From the NCBI RefSeq assembly GCF_905220565.1, contig NC_059422.1:1252501-1316500 (forward strand): a stretch of 64,000 nucleotides of DNA. Direction: 5' to 3'. Origin of the DNA: Melitaea cinxia (Eukaryota; Arthropoda; Insecta; Lepidoptera; Nymphalidae). Shown here piece by piece: positions 34,706 through 47,373 of this stretch (within the stretch, counting starts at the first letter, position 1; the number at the start of each line of letters is the position of its first letter). The translations under genes were made by a program, and so were the position numbers. Under the pieces are notes generated by a model. That model saw nothing but the letters and a program-made list of their open reading frames with translations, searched no databases and was not told where the DNA came from.

Positions 34706-34814
34706 TGATCTATCCTAAAACTTTTCGTTTAAAAATTTAACTTTAACCTTCTTCTTTATATAAACAAGAATAATAAAAAACTGTATAAATGATATTGTTT
34801 TTATACTAAACAAA

Positions 34815-35015
34815 AAAAAAAAACAAAAACAAATACGCATTTTTCGGGCTAACTCAAGAACTACTCGTCAAATCTTGTTCAGATGTAATTGGGACCATAT
34901 GACTAGTGGGTACAACAGCTTTCGGATACAATAATTATCAAAATCGGTATAGGTAACAAGTTATAAGGTAACACATACATATATACAATCTGATTGAGAA
35001 CCTTTTTTTGTCGGT
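34815..35015 (-). repeat. Family M copy, decayed
   Basis: Contains AAATACGCATTTTTCGGGC, ATTGGGACCATATGAC and GATTGAGAACCTTTTTTTG. Confidence 0.55.
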
Positions 35016-36445
35016 TAAAATAGTACAAAATGACGTTCTTTTAATTATCACCATGGTCGAAGCTATGGCATCTGTACAGGGTCATTAATCGTAATTAATT
35101 GGAGTCATGGGACTAAATACCACACTTTTAAACCATTAATTGTGACGTAGTTAGTAATCTGACCTACTTTGTATAAATTGCGATTTTTTTTATCTATATA
35201 AACTTATTTAAGTATCTGATCCGGCGAATTTCGTACCTACATTTGTTTTTTTTTTTTTTTGTTAAAATATCGATTTTTTATTATTATTTTTTTCTTTATT
35301 TCTGACAATAACAAAAGCTAGGAAACAAGTATATAATTATGTACAGTCAGTCGGAAGTTAAGTGCGTACCTTCATTTCAGCGATTTGTTTTTATTTATAT
35401 AGACCATATATATGAAGGAGCGCCGAGCGGATTCTCTCAGGATAGTCCGGGCTCTCATCATCATAGTTATTCACAGCGGGTGCTAACTCAGAATCGAACA
35501 TCATGGATAATGTTTTACGAAGGTTTTAAAACAAATAATTTTAATTTTCAAAATAATTTAAGAAACTGAATTTGAAAAGATTACAAAGAAACAAACTGAT
35601 TTGGAGCTGATGGATTTGCGTATACATGTCACACGTCCGCTCTCAAACCAAAAAGTGACCAGCGACCGAACTTACCTGCTCCAAAGTACAATAATCACAT
35701 ATAATAATTTCACATGGCAACAGTATCGAACAATTGGAGGCGTAATAAACAAAATCATAATTTAATTATTTCCTTCCAAATATAACACGTGCCGTTATAT
35801 ATAAATGTTGTAAATATATAAATATATTATTGGCATTTATTAGCATTATATATATATTTATATTTAAAAAATGCTTTGTAATATAGAAATATGAATTAAT
35901 ACATATGTTTGTAATACAAATATTTGAAGTGTTCTGGGAGTTTGTGCTTGTGTGTGTTTCCGGACCAGGGGTGAATCCTACCAGGGGCAGTTGAGTGTAA
36001 ATTCGTTTATTTATTACTTTCCATATATGTATTTTTTAATGTTATTTTTCTCAAAGAACCTTTCGAAGTTTCTATAAACGTCAGCGTTAATGTGTTATCT
36101 TCTCAAGTACAAATAAATTGTTATTATGTAACGGCACGCTGTCTGCCATGCTGCAATTTCGCGTGGACTTTATAACGGAGATAATGTTCATATTGATTGT
36201 TAATTGGATACATTTTATTATTATTTTTTACAAACAACACGTTTATGATATATGACTAGATAACTCAATAAATGTTGCTCTTGCTGTCAAACGCGTGAAG
36301 CTTAAATAATCGGAACGTTTTCGGAAATTTACTAATTTTATGAGCAATTTTTATTTAAATTACTGTTCCATAAAAACCTGTAACAAAATATTAGAAAGCT
36401 TTAAAAAAATATGGGTCCAGCCATATTTAGCGATTTATATATTAT
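35016..36445. other. No gene; small SINE E 3' piece
   Basis: 35930-36010 is the 3' part of family E (GTGTTTCCGG ... GTGAATCCTACCAGGGGCAG). The rest is AT-rich with no secure feature; an open frame at 35339-35569 has no known motif. Confidence 0.4.
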
Positions 36446-36532
36446 ATATTCGCTGTGTGACCACGGCAGCAAATAATATAACCATCCCTGCTCTTCCCGT
36501 GGGTGTGGTAAGAGGCGAGTAAGGGATAACAA
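36446..36532 (+). repeat. Family B head fragment
   Basis: CGCTGTGTGACCACGGCAGC through GGTAAGAGGCGAGTAAGGG; only the first ~87 bases, so the 3' end is lost here. Confidence 0.7.
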
Positions 36533-37959
36533 AATTCCTGAATATACTAGCTGTTATTGCGGACTTTGTACCACCATAACTTTTTAATTGACAGTAAAAA
36601 TGTCAATGTCAATCGAAATAAAATATAACCTAAATGTCTTGCAAAATTTAATTAAAATCGGTACAGTAGTTTTGGAGATTAGCCTGGACAAACAAATAAG
36701 CCGACCCGTTCGGTTTTACCCAAATTTAATATATATTTTTTTTGTTTATATTTGTTAAGTCAATGTTCATAAGGGTATACAGATTAGAAGAGGTATTATA
36801 GGGTACATAGGGCAGATGTATTGTATATTGTATTAAGTTGTGTATTTTTTTGCTATAATATTAATGAAGACACATGTAGTTGGTAATGAAAACAATGTGT
36901 GTACATACGACTTCATTACAATTCAATTGTTTATAGAGATTACTCTATAAGAATTTTTTTTTAAACTAGAATTATATAATCTAAGTAGAATTATGTAATT
37001 TAGGCTCCTAATCTCAATGCTTAATTTTACCCAGATCTATTCAGTTGTTATGTCATAGTTGAGTAAAAAACTTACATACAAACATTAGCATTTATAATAG
37101 TTATAATAACAGTAGTTTTTATAATTTATTTCACAATGCATTTCTACGTTGCATAAAAGGCGGGCTAAATTGTAATAACACTCTCTATTAGCGAACTTTT
37201 TGAAGTACAGGAGAGGGTTTTTCTTGGGGTGAAAAAGGGAAAATAAAGGATATTCGTACAATGCAAGTTAGTCTGTTACTTCTATTATTGTGTCTAAATA
37301 CGTACTTGATAGAAAAAATCGTTGTTAATTTACACTTTATGTTAATTGACAATATAGCAATATTTTTATAATAATATTTTTAGAGATAATTGCCAAGTGT
37401 CCAAGAAATAAAACTTCAGAATATGAATTGAAATATATCCAGTAGCTTTCCACGATGCACATAGGATGACAGTCCTCTAGTATTTGATAATATTATACAA
37501 TTTTATCATATTTACATAGATATGTTGGTACAGCTAAAGGACTGCGGTCTATTGCCCCGGTAATACGAGGCCCGTAATACCTTCGAATCCGTCTCTGTAT
37601 TTAAAGAAAAAATAAATAGATATATAGTAATAACCTTGTAAGTGAAGTGGTTTTGCGAAATATACAATTGACCTAGATTTTTTTATGTAATAAAGAATGT
37701 GTGAAAGGAACATAATTGGAGGTTTTAATATTGACATCGAAAATAGAACAGAGTCCGTAATGTAAATGTCTTCGGATTTTTTGGGATTGTGATTGAATAT
37801 TATTTTACTTATTAAGTTAGGTCATAATAGGAAATAATTTCACCAAAATCAAGAGCTGGTTGTTCCTTTTAAATTTTTAAATTTCGAAATTCAGTAATAT
37901 TTTCTTTTGCGTAATTAGTGTATAATGACTGAAATGGTAAATTCTAATCGTATCATTGA
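36533..37959. other. No gene seen
   Basis: 36600-36725 has decayed element wording (ATCGGTACAGTAGTTTTGGAG). Otherwise AT-rich unique DNA. Confidence 0.35.
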
Positions 37960-38172
37960 GGTAGGGCACAGCGAGAAAAATCTGGCTGAAAATCTGAGGC
38001 AGCTCGACTCAGTAAGTCCTTCAATCTTACAGAAGATCGCAGCTAAGTAATACTGCTTTCAAGCAGTGTTGTGTTCCTGTGGTGAGTAAGGTGACCAGAA
38101 CTTCTGGGCAGGGTCGGGTGTAGGGTCGGCACTTGCCATGCTTTTGGTGTCGTGGGCGTCTATAGTCTACGG
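37960..38172 (+). repeat. Family C copy interrupted by a hAT-like MITE
   Basis: GAGGTAGGGCACAGCG head, GATCGCAGCTAAGTAATACTG middle, then GCGTCTATAGTCTACGG, where the MITE begins instead of the expected TAATCGCTTACC. Confidence 0.72.
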
Positions 38173-38461
38173 CAGGGGTTCCCAAACTTATTTTGTTTAC
38201 TGCCCACTATGAGAATAAATTATTTTATACATATAATAAATTATTTAATTATTTTATAAAGGGGCACCTTTGAGCAATATTTTAATGAATATTAGTTGAT
38301 GTTCACAAGTTGTAGTCGAGAGTCCTTATAGATTATATGAAAAATCGCCCCCCAAGCCTAGAGGCACAACGCCACCATTTTTTTTCTAGGTCTCTTACCC
38401 TCGGTCCCTTAGTACTGCAGCGCCCACAAGGGGGCGTTATCGCCCACTTTGGGAAACACTA
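38173..38461 (+). mobile_element. hAT-like MITE, 289 bp
   Basis: Termini CAGGGGTTCCCAAACTT and, inverted, TAGTGTTTCCCAAAGTG; flanking 8-mers GTCTACGG and GTCTACAA agree at 6 of 8 positions, the length and T-A core expected of hAT target duplications. There is no transposase frame. Confidence 0.75.
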
Positions 38462-38469
38462 GTCTACAA

Positions 38470-38974
38470 CGTTGTTTAGTTGGACCAGGTTTAAGTAGGT
38501 TATTTTAATTTCAACCATGAATTTACGTAAATAAAATCAAGATGGAAGTTAGGCCTAGGGCATATTTGTTTGGACTAATGAACGTAGGATAAATCGTTTT
38601 ATTCACAGTTTGAATTAATTTTACTTAAAATTAGGTTAGGCCTAATTTTTTTTGGATTACAAATTCTAATTATCCGTCTGTCTAAAGTTTCTCGAAAATT
38701 ACAAAACAAATTATATTTTAATTTATTATGTTCTTAATATTTCGTCCTTATTGTTTTCATCAATTTATACATAAGTATAATAAAAATGTAACAGGTATTA
38801 ACATTATTGGAGCCTTTATCAACGCAGATAGCATCCAAAACAATGATTGTCAGAATTTTTGTCCGTTTGTCTGTGCGTTTGTGCTCGTTAATCTGAGAAA
38901 CGGCTAATCCATGTTAGATGTGGTTATTACATATATATTTTGGGAAGCTTAGATTAATTTATTTATTTTATTTT
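38470..38974. other. No gene seen
   Basis: AT-rich; 38830-38960 resembles the left part of a Helitron-like relic (TTGTCCGTTTGTCTGTGCG, AATCTGAGAAACGGCTAATCC). Confidence 0.35.
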
Positions 38975-39125
38975 ATTTATTTATTCTTAATGTACACCAA
39001 AATACAGACACATATAAAGAAAGATACAATACAAGATGTACAAAGGCGATCTTATCGCTAAATAGCGATTTCTTCCAGATCACCTTTGGGTACTGGGCAC
39101 GATACAGTAGCAGCGGTTAGAAGTG
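38975..39125 (-). repeat. LINE 3' end, family G
   Basis: ACAAAGGCGATCTTATCGC followed by a GCTAAATAGCGATTTC hairpin; same family as 16685-16825. Confidence 0.6.
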
Positions 39126-39224
39126 TGCACAAATTAAGGAGGAAAAATCAATAATAAATATGTTTCATGTTAACTGTTTCATAAATAAAAACAAGTATAT
39201 TAATTTAAAGAATCACGTTGAACA

Positions 39225-39275
39225 TGTAAAGTCACTACTCCACGCGGACGAAGTCGCGAGCACAGCTAGTATATC
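39225..39275 (+). mobile_element. Helitron-like 3' end
   Basis: CACGCGGACGAAGTCGCGAG then CACAGCTAGT. Only the end is recognisable; the body may reach back to about 38830 across the LINE piece. Confidence 0.45.
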
Positions 39276-39767
39276 ATAAAATTTTATTCTAGATTACAAT
39301 TATATATTACTCTAAATACGACACTGTTTCTCATATTAAATTTTCTTATACATTTTTATAAATTTTTCATAACAATAATAACACAGAATGTGTAAAAATA
39401 TTAAATGTGAAACAATAGATTCTCTTTGTTTTCAATTCTATGGGCGCGGCCTGCTCCAGCCTTGACCTGGAGCGACAGAGACAGAACCATGACGAAACAC
39501 CATACAGCATCATGTTGCATACACCATGATCTTTTAAAGTTGAATAAAACATATCTACAACTATGGGAAAGTTAGTTGAGTCTGAAAAATGTATTTTATT
39601 TATTTCGTAAACACCATACAACACTATATTACATACGGTAATAATTATTTTAAAGTATAGTATACTCAAACGATATTCATTAAAAAGTCGTTCTTAAATT
39701 CACTCAAATCTGATCAAGGGATGTAGGGATTCATTTGTATAGATGTGATTTAAGTTGTTTATAGCAT
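39276..39767. other. No gene seen
   Basis: AT-rich DNA with a 100-codon minus-strand frame (39367-39669) of unremarkable composition and no splice support. Confidence 0.3.
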
Positions 39768-39960
39768 TCGGCCTATAACACCCCACTGCTGGGCATAGGC
39801 GGCTTTCTCCATTTAAGAGAAGAAGGATTTTAGCTTAAACCACCACACTGCTCCATCGGCTTGGCAGATGTACCCTACTATTAGTAACGATCGCTGTCAG
39901 GTATTTATGATAACATCAGGTACCGACGGCTTAACGTGCTCTCCGAGGCACGGCCTATAA
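39768..39960 (-). repeat. Family A SINE, head missing
   Basis: CGGCCTATAACACCCCACTG through TAACGATCGCTGTCAGG to CTCTCCGAGGCACGG. Confidence 0.65.
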
Positions 39961-40344
39961 GGACAGACATCAAAACGGGAGATAAATATTTGTATTAATA
40001 CAAATATGAAATAAAGAACCCACAAACCGTCTGTGTTTTGCGACTACACCCCTCAACACACCAGAGCGGTTGTTTATAGATTATGAATTGACTAAATAGG
40101 TTATGTTCATTTTAATTTCGTTTTAATTTGCATTTTCCTGATATTAGAATTCCGTTATTAAAATGTTATTAAATACATACCTATTCATTATGTATGTATA
40201 AGCAGAAAATGGCGGATTTTTAATATCAGCGACAACTTAAAATGTTCTAACTTAGTAAAACTCTAACTGTATGAGTATAGTTGAGTCAGTTTAATAAAAC
40301 ATTGCAAATTTAATAATATTTAATTTATTTGCGTTTTATATTCA

Positions 40345-40432
40345 GTAGGAGAAGGAGAAGCTCTGATCCTTCTCCTACATGGGGAAAAAGGGCTATGCCC
40401 AACAGTGGGATATTACAGGCTGAAGCGATATT
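40345..40432 (+). repeat. Family A SINE tail fragment
   Basis: GAAGCTCTGATCCTTCTCC and ATATTACAGGCTGAAGCG. Confidence 0.65.
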
Positions 40433-40894
40433 AGTAGGACATAAAAAAATTAGACGCAAAAACAGGTATTGCACTTTTCTAAAAAGCTAGAAACTTCTGA
40501 AATAAAAACTATAGTATAAGCAATATTATTCATACTAGGTTTTTTGTAAAATGTATTTGCAAACGCGTGTCATATGTCAAAATGTCAATATATTTTGTGC
40601 GCCATTTTGGCCGAAAATGACAGATAATAAAGACTACTTTGACCTACATTCGAAGCATACCCATATTCAGCCTAGATTCGCTTCAAGCTCTTTACTGTTC
40701 AGTGAAAGGTAGGTAACTGGGTCGCTGCAGCGGCACAGTTGTTCGAGTAGTGTTCTATTTTTAAAACTGTGGCGTTGGCAACAGTCCCTACGAATTAGGG
40801 CATGGTTGCACTTGCTTTTTTTTTTAAGAGTTAATACTTTGTATACACGATATGTTTGTGTTTGTTTCTTTTTCATTACAATATAGTTAATACC
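40433..40894. other. No gene seen
   Basis: AT-rich unique DNA; no exon or element recognised. Confidence 0.35.
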
Positions 40895-41135
40895 TTTTTA
40901 GAAAAGATCGACTTCGATTTACATCGACAGGCTATTGCCTGTCGAACGTAGGTAGTTATAAAAATAATCAATTAAATACACATTATTAGGGGTAATTCAA
41001 AAAGTATTCGTCATACCTCTATGATGACAAGAACTATCTTTCGATTGGAAAATCAGCAAAATCGGTACATCCAGGAAAAATTATTACACAAAAAAGGTCG
41101 AATTAAGGGCCTCCTTTACTAAAGTCGGTTACAAT
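40895..41135 (-). repeat. Family M copy, decayed
   Basis: ATCGACTTCGATTTACATCG at left and TCCTTTACTAAAGTCGGTTA at right; monomer wording (AAAAAGTATTCGTCATACC) between. Confidence 0.6.
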
Positions 41136-42005
41136 GTAAATTTTCTGTTTGAAGTAATTTATTAATTGTAGTAAATAGTAAATTTGTTAATTGTAGTTAA
41201 TAGTAGTAATAATAGTAGTTTTTAGTATAAGTACATACTTATACTAAAAACTAGGTACATAGTTTATTTAGGGAAATGGATTTCGGGTCCACGTCGCAAC
41301 CTACTTACATGGGTCAAGGTTGTGCTGAATTTGAGGTCACATTATTAACTGGCTGGTTGGTTTAAAATTTTAACCTCTTTGGTGCTTGAAATATTAGTTT
41401 GGTTGGTTTTTTTTTTTTTTTTTTTTCACGTATTTTTTTTATTGTTACATTACTTTTATATTTTTTCCATTGGTGATTTATTTTTTTTGTTTTCTTTTAT
41501 TTTTAATGTAATATTGAACTTTGTACTATTTAAATTGTGTTATATGAAGGTATTACATTTTATTTTAATAGTTTGAAAACATTGTCATTAAATATATTAA
41601 TTAGTAGCTCTAGTAAAAATATATTTTTTCACTAACCATAAATATACAGATAGAGGACATAGATTATACTAATTCAAGTTTCGTTTATTTCTTAATCAAA
41701 TTTAAAAAGAAGACAGGAGTATTCTCTTTATTCTTTTCATTCTTTTCACTTAATTGTTCATGGGGGGTCATTTTATTAACATGTATTGTATATAATTTTT
41801 TTTGAAGAAACATCTTTAGTATTTTTGATGAAACTTTTATTTCCTTTTATATATTTTATAATTCTTTCCACGCCTTCGACTGTGGCTTTGATCTGTTAAG
41901 CTATATCTTCATTTCTTGTATGTGTTAAAATTGAGCGCCTCTTTACCAGACAACTTGGCGAATTTGTAAAGAACAGCACTATATTTGTAACTTTTTAAAT
42001 AAATA
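41136..42005. other. No gene seen
   Basis: T-rich DNA with long T runs (41407-41425). Open frames here are Phe/Leu-rich translations of T runs. Confidence 0.4.
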
Positions 42006-42308
42006 ACGCTTCAGTCTGTAATATCCCACTACTGGGCACAGGCCTCTTTCCCCATGTAGGAGAAGGATCGGAGCTTAATCCACCTCGCTGCTTCCAATGT
42101 AGGTTAGCAGATATGGTCCCCGCTATGAGTAACAATCACTATCAGGTGTACATGATGTGGGGAGACCCACAAGGACTGCACAATCACCCAGACCACGGCA
42201 AACACCTGTATAGCCAATACAAATGTGTGTCAAGTGCGGGGATCGAACCCGCAACCGCTAGCGCAAAAGGCACAATCCATTGTCGTGACCGCTGCGCCAA
42301 TGCGGCGA
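42006..42308 (-). mobile_element. tRNA-derived SINE, family A, full length
   Basis: Flanked by TAAATAAATA at 41996-42005 and 42309-42318. Box B is intact on the minus strand (GGTTCGATCCC) and the head ends in GCCGCATTGGCGC. Confidence 0.85.
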
Positions 42309-42445
42309 TAAATAAATATATGAAAAAAAAAAGTTAAAAACATAACATTATAGTTGTTTCTAGATGCACTTCCGCATCTTCGAATGTATGGATTGTACTA
42401 ATACATTCTCTTTTTTCACTAAAAGTGGTATTTGTTGGTTTCCAG

Positions 42446-42571
42446 ATGCACAGTAACGAACCTCCCCCCGCCACGGGTACGAGTCTGCTTCTCCAGCTGG
42501 GCAGGTTGGTGGTGCGCGCGCGCAGCGCCAGCCCCGCGCCCCGGAGACACCACCCCTCAACTAGCCAGCAG
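42446..42571 (+). CDS. atos: atos exon 1 of model (first coding exon found)
   Basis: Acceptor TTTCCAG ends at 42445 and the donor GTAAGC begins at 42572; 42 codons, phase 0. GC-rich unlike the neighbourhood. The hydrophobic TSLLLQLGRLVV stretch corresponds by position to the FAM214 N-terminal FLVSLALL-like segment. ATG at 42446 may be the start or an internal Met. Confidence 0.75.
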
Positions 42572-45500
42572 GTAAGCTAGGATCTATCTTCTTAATCCCT
42601 CTCTTTTTTATTGATTATATATCCTGTCCAAAATCTGGAACAGCCCTTTTGGGCAAGTACCTTAATCTTACAGAAGATATCAACTGAATAAATTGCTTTC
42701 AAGTAGTGTTCCTGTGGTGAGTAAGGTGGCTAGAGCTCTTGAGGAAGGTCGCCCGCTCATAGAGCGGTGGATGCGCCGTAAGCGCAAGCTCTTCACCTTC
42801 CGTCTGACGCAAGTTCTCACCGGGCACGGCTGCTTTGGTGACTACTTGTGTCGGACGGTCCACAGGGAGTCGACGACTGGATGTCACAATTGTGGCGTGG
42901 CGGTGGACTCGGCTCCGCACACTCTCGAGATGTGCCCGAGATGGGCGGCGCTGCGTCGCGATATGACGACAGTCCTCGGAGGGGATTTGTCACTCCCGAG
43001 CGTCATCACCGCGATGCTCGGCGACGGCGAGTCCTGGAAGGCGATGGTTTCCTTCTACGAGACAGTAATGTCCCAGAAGGAGGATGACGACCGGGTAAGA
43101 GAGAAGGTCGCCGAAGAGGCCTCCCTCCGTAGGCGACGACCAGGGGTGCGTAGGAGGCGCTACTTAATGTGCCTCTAGTAACACCTCTGTGCCCGTTTTG
43201 GGCAAGGATCGGAACCCGGTCCTGCTAGACACGGCGTCTTTGGGATTGTTCAGAGGTGAGCCGAACGTTCCCCATGGAGGAGAAGTCTGGCCTTTTTGCC
43301 GAGGCCAGCCTATCGCTGGAGGAATCCTGTTGCCTGCAGATCCGGCACCCTCTAATTAAAGCGGCTGAAGGTTTCCTCAGGGGTTGGGTCGGTATTGCGC
43401 TCCAAGTACTGACGCCGACATACAGTCGAGGATTGCCTACCCGGGCGTTCTGGATATCACTCGTAAATGGGTTCCCCTACGATACAAAAAAAGCTCTTGA
43501 GGAAGATAAGTAAGGTCGGCAATACGTTTGTAAAACTTCTGATATTGCAGGCGTCCATAGGTTTCGGTAACCGTTTACCATCAGGTGGGTTAAACCTCGC
43601 TAGCAGGCCTAGTTGTACATTAAAAAAAATGTTTTATGATAATTAAGTGATAATTTTACTATTCTCATTTCAGGTGATAACCCAACCGAAACCGGACAAA
43701 GATGAGGCAAAACCGATAATCGAAGCCCAACTCAACAGTCACGTGCAGGCCCTATGGAACGACCAGATCCCCATCTGTATTGAGGTATTTGTTAGTTCAC
43801 TTCAGCCTAATACAGTCCAATGCTAAGCCTCCTCAAGTTCGCGCCAAAAATGACGTGAACTCATGTGTTTTGCCCATAGTCACCACGCTGAGCAGGCGGG
43901 TTGGTGACCGCAGGGCTTGCTTTGTCGCACCGAAGACGCTTGTTAATTTGTTAGTTAATAAAATTAAAACGGTCCAAAAGTGGGTTCATGTTTTTTATAT
44001 TTTTTATTGCACTTTAAGACATATTTACAATTTTGGTCACAAAAAAAGGTAGACAAGCGCGAACTGGTCTCTAAAAGAGATCTCCTCCAGTCAACCCTTG
44101 TTGGTGAGATATGATGGTACCGCGGGACAAAATAGCGCACAATCGCGATAAAATAATTATAATTCATTACTTATATCGTTTAATACATAGATTTGTACAC
44201 ACATCATACATAAATACAGACATACATCCATAAATACAAAGGAAAAGGAAAGAATATATTTGAGAGATTTTTTTGAATGCTGCAATGAATGTTTATTTTT
44301 GTGATGAAATAGGTAAAGTACTAGATATCTTTTAGTATCGAGACGGTCCAGAACATCCACGCCAAACTTGTTGTTCAAGATAGTACGTCACTACAGGTAC
44401 TCCTGGCGCCTGACTGCCAGGAGTGCTACGCGTCCCTTAGCCGTGTGGAGGAAGACGGCGTTTACGACAAGCTTCACACCCAACCCAAGGCTTTGCTTCT
44501 TGAACGATGGACCATGAGGACTATCACTAACAAGTACGTACTCTATGCGGTATTCTATAGAGAATATTCTATCTTTTTAAGTATCTGTATAAATTTCATT
44601 ATTTGTTTCACGGTGCTATATTTATACATCTATAAATTAATACTCGAAGCAAAAACTTTGTACCTCTTTGTACGAAAATTGCGCGGACTAAATGTATTTA
44701 TAGGGAGGGTATAAATGTGATGGAATTACTCAGGTAATTGTGAAATTTAATAAACAAATACTCATTTCCAGAAACCACGAGACCCAATCCGCAATCACCC
44801 CCCACTGGCTACTCAACGCGGTTCGTTCTCAGCTCCACTTTTCTCAGTTGTCCGCCTGGCGAGCCATCATCAACACCGATGACAAACCTGATGAGAGAAG
44901 GTATTTTTTTTTTATACGACTAAGTCGGCAAACAAGCGAACGGTCCACCTGATGGTGGCGTAGTCTATACACGCCTGCAATGCCTTACGTTCCGGTAGCC
45001 TACCCCCCTACCCACAACCCCCTCCCAATAGCTTTAGTCACCTTTCTCACCACAGGAACACATGACTTCTTGAAAGCAGAATTATTTTGCTGTGATCTGT
45101 AATGTCGAGGTACTTCCCCAGTCGGGCAGCTCCAGATTTTGAGCAGGATATTTCCTGCTGTGCCCAACCCCATTTATATATCACCCTTCCAGAAAAATAA
45201 CAATAAGGAATCGTTATTCGTAAAGTTTTTTATTTATATTTCATTGGAATCCTGGCCTATAAACTACGAAAACCCGTGATTTAGGTTCCAACGCATTCTT
45301 AAACAGAAACCATCATAATATTTACGTTTAAAGATTAATAAAAGTGTCGCACATAGAAGTTCCATTGTATTTTCTGCTATTACTATCTTTTAGAATATTC
45401 TTCTAGATAGTCAAAAAATTTAAGGCCCTATCACCTATCCCTATTAACCTATTAATTTTTCTTTATGTTAGAAAAGAGAAAAATAGCGTTATCCTATTTA

Positions 45501-47293
45501 AATGTTTCTTACTTTGGTTACCCTTTTAAATTTAAGTGTGATAGTATATATCCTTTTAATTCTTCCAGGAGAAAGCTGAGCCGCGAAACGTGCAACTTTA
45601 AAAAAATAGAAGCGAACTGTGACGAAATTGATCTCGAGGAGCGCAAGCTTAATATCGTCTACTCCATAAAAATTCCAGGGGAAAGTTACAAGGTCGCCGA
45701 CTTCCCTCGACCACCTAACGGACACAAGTTCCCGGTAACCGATATCGGGAACAACGTTTACCTAAAGGTAGTCCTGGAAAGTCTGCCACGCTTAGACGAT
45801 ATACCAGTAGTTAAATGTACCTGTCAGAAACGGCGAGCCAGTAAGGAAATTCCGGCGAACGCCCACGACGAGCTGGTCGGGAAATTAAATGATCTCTCTT
45901 TAGGTCCCAGGAGTAACAAATATCCGGATGGGAACATAGCTCCCAACGGCAGAAGACACTCCATTATATCGAATCAAGGCAACGATTACATGTACTCTTG
46001 TCTCGATAAGGATAAAAAAATCGTCGATGATAGAATGTTGACACCGTGCAGTGAAAGCGGAAAGCACAAATGTAGCTGTGATGATGAATCTGACGATAAA
46101 AACCATAGAAGTAAAACTCTAAACGCCCAGGAACCGAAAAAGCTAGACGAACGTAGACTGAAAGAGATAGCAAAATACAAACGCCGTTTGAGGAAAGAGA
46201 GTCAGCTTAAAAAGCTCTGTGATAGCACGTCGTCGGAAGGCGACGGTTTAAAGGTTAAGGAAACCCATACGTCCATACCGATACTACAAGCTGCTAGGTT
46301 CGATAGGTTCAGAGCGATAGGATGTTTCAGGAATCAGACGTATTTAACGCTGCCGGCCAGTCGGATCGAGGGTAGGTCGCCGTTTGTTGAGACGATGAGC
46401 ATACCACCGACAGAGTTCAGACGGACCAACACAGTGGCAACACAGACGGAAGATATGACGTGTCAGTGTGGAAACACTTTACAATTAAAATGTCTAGGTT
46501 GCCTAGACAGGGGTATGGTCAGGTCGCAAGGTAATTACAACCTGGCATCTATAGAAAGCGGGGCGAGACGAAAACGCGAGGAGGAAGATAAAACGTTTAA
46601 GAAGCATAAATGTGATAATAGTAGAGATAATTCACAGTGTGATATAAGTTTAGATAATTCTAGTGATAAGTGTGATGGCATTATAAAGAGGCCAAAGTTG
46701 AGACGCTTCTTCCCGATAGTGGATCGTATCGAAAAGGTGATAAGTGAAAGATTCGCGCAAAACAACGACATACAAGAATTAAACCTAAGAGACGATGATA
46801 CGGTATTCTCTGTACCGAAACCGGAAACGAAGCGACAGAAGACATTTTCTATAAGCGAAGACTACGTTTTATACGAGAAATGCGATTATGGAACATTCGA
46901 TAGATGCGAGGTCGAGTCTCCAAGGGAGGAAACAGATCAGGAGGGCTTCAAATTCCCCGACCCAAAGAAGGGCGGCCCTGATAACCAAGTGCCTTCTCCT
47001 ACGGAGATGGATAGGTTTCGTTGGAGGTTCGATTCTGCGGCATCTATGGTGTTTCATAATAAGACGGGTCTGCCCTTAACGTCCAGTCCAGCGCCCTTGA
47101 GACGTGGAAATAATTGTTTCGATTTTGATGATTCGATTAACGGCGTTTCTGGTATAAAGAGGTAAGCTTTAGAAATATACCCTTTTTTAATTAAGTAATA
47201 TTTATAAAAGTATGTTGTATATTAAATTTAAAACATTGTGAAATTGTTTACTTGGACTAAATTTATAAAGAAATTATTTGTTTATTTATTATC

Positions 47294-47373
<80 letters not shown>

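Larger units (their letters stand above)
42620..43625 (+). repeat. Family C copy in intron 1, split by an R1 LINE
   Basis: 42620-42747 has the middle block (CTTACAGAAGATATCAACTG, TTCCTGTGGTGAGTAAGG) and 43506-43625 the 3' block (GGTCGGCAATACGTTTG, ACCGTTTACCATCAGGTGGG) with a final A-run. Confidence 0.8.

Noticed and set aside
41379..41576. 65-codon open frame rich in Phe/Leu
   Set aside because: Translation of T-runs; no initiation context or splice support.
42360..42560. Minus-strand frame opposite atos exon 1
   Set aside because: Shadow of the GC-rich plus-strand exon.
42693..42749. ATG at 42693 as the start of a 161-codon protein
   Set aside because: This part is the flanking family C repeat and the target duplication. 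The LINE itself starts at 42748.
44336..44396. Earlier acceptors for atos exon 3 at TTTTAG (44335) and ATCGAG (44342)
   Set aside because: The first gives a stop in the required phase and the second adds 18 residues in the middle of a conserved block. CACTACAG at 44396 restores IPICIEVLLAPDC.
45465..45568. Upstream extension of the large atos open frame to an ATG-like start at 45465
   Set aside because: A clear acceptor (TTCTTCCAG) ends at 45568 and the in-phase join from exon 4 gives the conserved protein; the extension is intron.
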